A stretch of DNA of 59,311 bases. Source: Acidobacteriota bacterium. Lineage in GTDB: Bacteria; Acidobacteriota; Terriglobia; Terriglobales; Acidobacteriaceae. Every line of letters begins with the position of its first letter. Within the stretch, counting starts at the first letter, position 1. The position numbers and the translations under genes are program-made. Where the stretch lies: contig JABCZC010000030.1 of assembly GCA_013289875.1 (NCBI GenBank), positions 1 to 59,311 of the forward strand, in the 5' to 3' direction. Below are positions 56,351-59,311 of the stretch, one piece after another. Under the pieces are notes generated by a model. It ran no database searches and was not told the origin of the DNA. It was given only the letters and a program-made list of their open reading frames with translations.

Positions 56351-57744
56351 TCTCCAGTCGGAGCGGCGTGCAATTCCTTGTGCAGGGGACGCCCTGACCA
56401 AACGGTGCGTGAAATCAGGTAGAAGATGGGCCCGGCGAGGGCGATGAGCAGCCCGAAGAGCAGGGCGGGCATGTGCGCCATGCGCTCGTCCCGCGACGAG
56501 AGCGCGGCGTAGATGATGAGTGCGGTTGGCATCACTCCCAGAGCGATCGCCATGGCCAGATTGCCGGCGCGAAATGGGCGCGCAAGGCTGGGCTCGCGCA
56601 GACGCAGCACGACCAGCGCGATGAACTCCAGTATCAGGCTCGCGCCGTAGAGCATCAGGTCGATCGAGATGAGCCGCTCGAAGCTGAACTGGAGGGCCAA
56701 TGCCCACGCTGTCGCGCAAACCAGCAGGGCAACCCAGGGCACTCCATAGCGATTGCGGCGAGCCAGGACGGAGGGTAGCAGGCCATCCTCAGCCATTACC
56801 ATGGGCACGCGCGCGTAGGACATCATGAGGGCGTTGAACATTCCCAGACCAGTGATGGTGCCGCCAAGTACGATGGCGATGCCGAGCCACGGGCCGGCGA
56901 GCGCCGTTGCTGCATCGGTCCAGGAGCCGGTGGTAAACTGCGCAATCGCCAAACCGGCGAAGCCCACGGCGGCAAGCGGAATCACGTAGCTGAGGGCCAC
57001 CACTCCGGCACTCAACAGCATGGCGCGCGGGTAGTTGCGCTGCGGATTGTCGACTTCCTTGGCCACCGTCGAGGCATTATCCCAGCCCATGTAATTCCAC
57101 AAGGCCACGAGGATAGCGGTCGAGAGGCTCTCGCTGCCGGTTTTGGTTGAGGTCCACAGGGCAGCGGTGTGCCGCAGGTGCCAGCCATGCCATAGGGCCG
57201 CTCCGACAAGCACGGCAAAGGGCGCAAGCAACACCACAAACAAGCCGATGGAGCCTTCACCCACGGCAGGGGCACCGCGCAGATTCCACAGGCAGCAGAG
57301 TGCGATCAGCGCAAGTTCCCAGAGGGTGCCGCGCGAGCCGGCCGTCCATGCGGGAAACAGCTTGCTGAGGTAGAGCACGAAGATCGTGGGATAGATGGCC
57401 ATGTCAAAGATGCTGGCCGTGAGCGAGAGCCACGCTTCCTGATATCCCCAGAACGGGCCCAGGGCGCGGCGCACCCACACGTAGAAGCCGCCTTCGTCGG
57501 GGATAGCGCTGGCGAGCTCGCCGATCATGAGCGCGGTGGGCAAACTCCAGACGAGTGGGAGGAGAAGCAGAATGCCGAGAGCCTTGAGGTAGCCCGCGCC
57601 GCCCAGAATGTCTTCAATGCCGTAGGGGCCGCCCGACACCATGAAATAGGTCGCGGCGGCAAGCGGGAGAAGACGCAGGGTGCGCTGAACCTTCGCGGCT
57701 TTAGTGGCGGGTTTTAGTAGCCGTGTGACCTCGGGAATCTCCAG
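56347..57744 (-). CDS. APC family amino acid permease, start codon unresolved
   Basis: Inner-membrane amino acid/amine transporter of 12 predicted helices. TM1 holds FMVSGGPYGIED, the substrate loop. The first ATG is at 57642, in the middle of TM1. The frame stays open upstream and reads like the real N-terminus (EIPEVTRLLKPATKAAKVQR then TLRLLPLAAATYF), but it has no ATG, GTG or TTG before the stop at 57754-57756. Only CTG (57744) or ATT (57738) are available. So the gene may use a rare start, or its start is damaged. ATG 57642 would give only 431 residues and lose half of TM1. Confidence 0.82.
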   Translation of the reverse strand: MEIPEVTRLLKPATKAAKVQRTLRLLPLAAATYFMVSGGPYGIEDILGGAGYLKALGILLLLPLVWSLPTALMIGELASAIPDEGGFYVWVRRALGPFWGYQEAWLSLTASIFDMAIYPTIFVLYLSKLFPAWTAGSRGTLWELALIALCCLWNLRGAPAVGEGSIGLFVVLLAPFAVLVGAALWHGWHLRHTAALWTSTKTGSESLSTAILVALWNYMGWDNASTVAKEVDNPQRNYPRAMLLSAGVVALSYVIPLAAVGFAGLAIAQFTTGSWTDAATALAGPWLGIAIVLGGTITGLGMFNALMMSYARVPMVMAEDGLLPSVLARRNRYGVPWVALLVCATAWALALQFSFERLISIDLMLYGASLILEFIALVVLRLREPSLARPFRAGNLAMAIALGVMPTALIIYAALSSRDERMAHMPALLFGLLIALAGPIFYLISRTVWSGRPLHKELHAAPTGD

Positions 57745-57792
57745 TGATAAAGATTATCGCGAAATGACAGGGACTCAACATAAGAACACAAC

Positions 57793-57824
57793 AAAAAAGC
57801 CCCGCCATTTGGCGGGGCTTTTTT
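57793..57824 (-). terminator. Strong intrinsic terminator
   Basis: AAAAAAGCCCCGCC-ATTT-GGCGGGGCTTTTTT: an eight-pair GC stem with a four-base loop and T-runs on both strands. It ends the stress-type gene on the minus strand 11 bases after its stop codon, and can work in both directions. Confidence 0.92.
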
Positions 57825-57834
57825 GCCGATGCGA

Positions 57835-58845
57835 TTAAGACGCTTTGCGCTCGGAAAGATCGGGGCTCACTTTATCAGGCCCATAGCCGGAAACGTGGCT
57901 GGGGTAGACACGCTGGACATGCCCGAAGACACGGACGCGAGCCGTTTCGGACCCCGTCCCCCAGGTCTCGTCTTGACTGACAGCGTCGGATTCGTAACGA
58001 ATCCTGCCGTGATTGCGCTCCAGGATACTTTCCGCCTCGGCGTTCCGCGAAGCGGCGTTGACCGTTACAATCGCGCCGCCACGGCCGATCTCCGCGGCGA
58101 AACGCCGAGCATCTTCGCTGGGAATTCCCATGCCCGTAAATGAGCTTTCAAACGCCGAGCCGTAAAGGGGATAGTCAGATTCGGAATAGGTTCCGAGATG
58201 GCCCTCGCCAGACCCGAAATTGCTGCTGCTCTTTTCAGCCACTGTTTCATGGCGCACTTGAGCATCCGTCCCGGTGTGTTCTCCTGAGAAGAGGTGCTTC
58301 AGCTTGTCCCACCAACTCGCTCCTTTGTCCGTGTGTTCATGGAAAGTGCCTGTTGCAGGATAACTACCGGTGACGGTCGTGTCCCGAACGACGCTCGATT
58401 GGTTGATTGGATCGTCATAAAGGGGCGCGGCAGTCGAGGACTTCAATGTGCTCGGGATGTTGGTTGGTAGATCGCCCGGGATTTCGGAACCGGGGATCGG
58501 TCCGGGTCGGCTGGCGCCGGAAGTCACGGTACCCCCGCCGGTAGACAGGCCAGCAGGCGTGACTCCGCTGGTGTCCGATGTGGCTCCCGCTGCTCCGGTG
58601 GCGGAGCCAACCGTTCCGATCGTGGACGTGGTGCTGGTTGGGAAGGTATCGTGGTGATCGATTTGGCTGGGAGCAGAGCCCGAATAGCCAGAAGCGCTCG
58701 CACTGTGAAATGCGGCTCCAATATCGTTGATCGGGAAACCTTCGTCCACAAGTTCGTTGATCGCATGCTGAGCGTCCTCGCCACTTGTGAAATAGGCGAC
58801 AACCGTACCACTCGTTGAGCTGTTCCAATCGCTGCTGCTTGTCAT
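57835..58845 (-). CDS. Stress-type protein with two YflT/GS17M-like parts
   Basis: A 336-residue protein. The N-terminal domain (TVVAYFTSGEDAQHAINELV and DEGFPINDIG) has the pattern of general-stress proteins that begin with a Val-x-Ala-Tyr/Phe strand. A long Ser/Thr/Gly/Pro-rich linker follows (about 45-190), then KGASWWDKLKHLFSGEH and a second domain (GMGIPSEDARRFAAEIGRGG with IVTVNAASRNAEAESIL). No signal peptide or membrane helix. The linker is likely disordered. Role unknown; a strong terminator follows. Confidence 0.75.
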   Translation of the reverse strand: MTSSSDWNSSTSGTVVAYFTSGEDAQHAINELVDEGFPINDIGAAFHSASASGYSGSAPSQIDHHDTFPTSTTSTIGTVGSATGAAGATSDTSGVTPAGLSTGGGTVTSGASRPGPIPGSEIPGDLPTNIPSTLKSSTAAPLYDDPINQSSVVRDTTVTGSYPATGTFHEHTDKGASWWDKLKHLFSGEHTGTDAQVRHETVAEKSSSNFGSGEGHLGTYSESDYPLYGSAFESSFTGMGIPSEDARRFAAEIGRGGAIVTVNAASRNAEAESILERNHGRIRYESDAVSQDETWGTGSETARVRVFGHVQRVYPSHVSGYGPDKVSPDLSERKAS

Positions 58846-59053
58846 CGGGAAACCTTCGAATCTGAATTTGCTTGCGCGGCCTCGTGCTCACAGAAAAATT
58901 GCGCGCGAATGCGGCCGTTCTCTACTACGATGCAGGGCCTGATCTCCGAGGACTGACGCGAGAAAAGATCTGCCTCACAAGGCTTGCTCACCATAAAATC
59001 TAGGTCCCGCATCGGGAATGGACAACGATCCTATATACTGGCTCTAGACAGCC

Positions 59054-59146
59054 GGAGAGATGGCCGAGTGGCTGAAGGCGGCGGTTTGCTAAACCGTTGT
59101 AGGGTCAAAAGCTCTACCGGGGGTTCGAATCCCCCTCTCTCCGCCA
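59054..59146 (+). tRNA. tRNA-Ser (anticodon GCT)
   Basis: 93 nt with encoded CCA: acceptor GGAGAGA pairs with TCTCTCC (59136-59142), D-arm TGGCCGAGTGGCTGAAGGC, anticodon GCT at 59088-59090 in TTTGCTAA, a long variable arm (class II) and T-loop GGTTCGAATCC. It reads AGC/AGU serine codons. A TATACT box lies just upstream at about 59034-59039. Confidence 0.97.
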
Positions 59147-59311
59147 GCGAGTCTATCTCCTTTTTAATCAGTACTTTATCTCAACGACTTGGCCGCATTT
59201 TGGGGCGAAATCGAGAATCTTGCGTCAGTCAGAGAATCGCCAGAGAGGAAATCGGGCCTCTGAACTGACTCTTTTCTCCAAAGTGCAAGTCAGGGTCCGG
59301 GTTTCGCAGGT

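Overview
The window looks like the chromosome of an acidobacterium (Terriglobia, Granulicella/Edaphobacter/Terriglobus-like). Grounds: GC-rich coding sequence, two VWFA proteins of the acidobacterial TIGR03436 type, a futalosine-pathway mqnA, a split glycine decarboxylase, a ferredoxin-linked 2-oxoacid oxidoreductase, and the gene order around topA-dprA and rimO-ftsY. It is mostly ordinary chromosome with one small accessory strip at about 27.4-30.6 kb.

Layout. 0-4 kb: an operon read leftward of a DUF2760 protein and two tandem Hsp70-family proteins; the second runs off the left edge. 4.3-12 kb: a leftward block gcvT-gcvH-gcvPA-gcvPB, a small coupled ORF, then korA-korB. 12-18.9 kb: patatin-like lipase, small beta-barrel-like secreted protein, tatA, EamA transporter and two divergent VWA proteins. 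18.9-20.7 kb: a divergent Anbu (proteasome-like) protease and transglutaminase-like pair. 20.7-27.4 kb: Gfo/Idh/MocA oxidoreductase, a winged-helix/AAA regulator that ends early, a MetE-like protein and an Orn/Lys/Arg decarboxylase.

27.4-30.6 kb is gene-poor: a GH13 remnant, a secreted Pro/Gln/Tyr-rich protein, a three-copy spaced repeat, diverged repeats, two overlapping small ORFs, and a two-hairpin attenuator-like leader in front of a small C-C-C-H zinc-finger-like protein, followed by three copies of a 16-bp repeat. That leader plus small protein is the best candidate here for an undescribed regulatory unit.

30.6-38.4 kb: DUF427 protein, topA, dprA, mqnA, DedA protein, fabH and the 4.5S SRP RNA. 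38.9-49.3 kb: a rightward housekeeping run rimO-yacG-pgpA-(beta-propeller)-cinA-plsY-gpsA-(HD-GYP)-ftsY-ribD-ribE, so the SRP RNA and its receptor lie about 8 kb apart. 49.4-58.8 kb: GT39-like membrane protein, two divergent flavin reductases, glmS, purS, ppa, an APC permease without a conventional start codon, and a stress-type protein. A tRNA-Ser(GCT) closes the window.

Functionally, GCS and KorAB feed one-carbon and 2-oxoacid metabolism. KorAB needs ferredoxin, which the reductases at 51-53 kb could serve. plsY, gpsA, pgpA and fabH cover early phospholipid synthesis. All calls rest on reading translated sequence and motifs; no database search was run.
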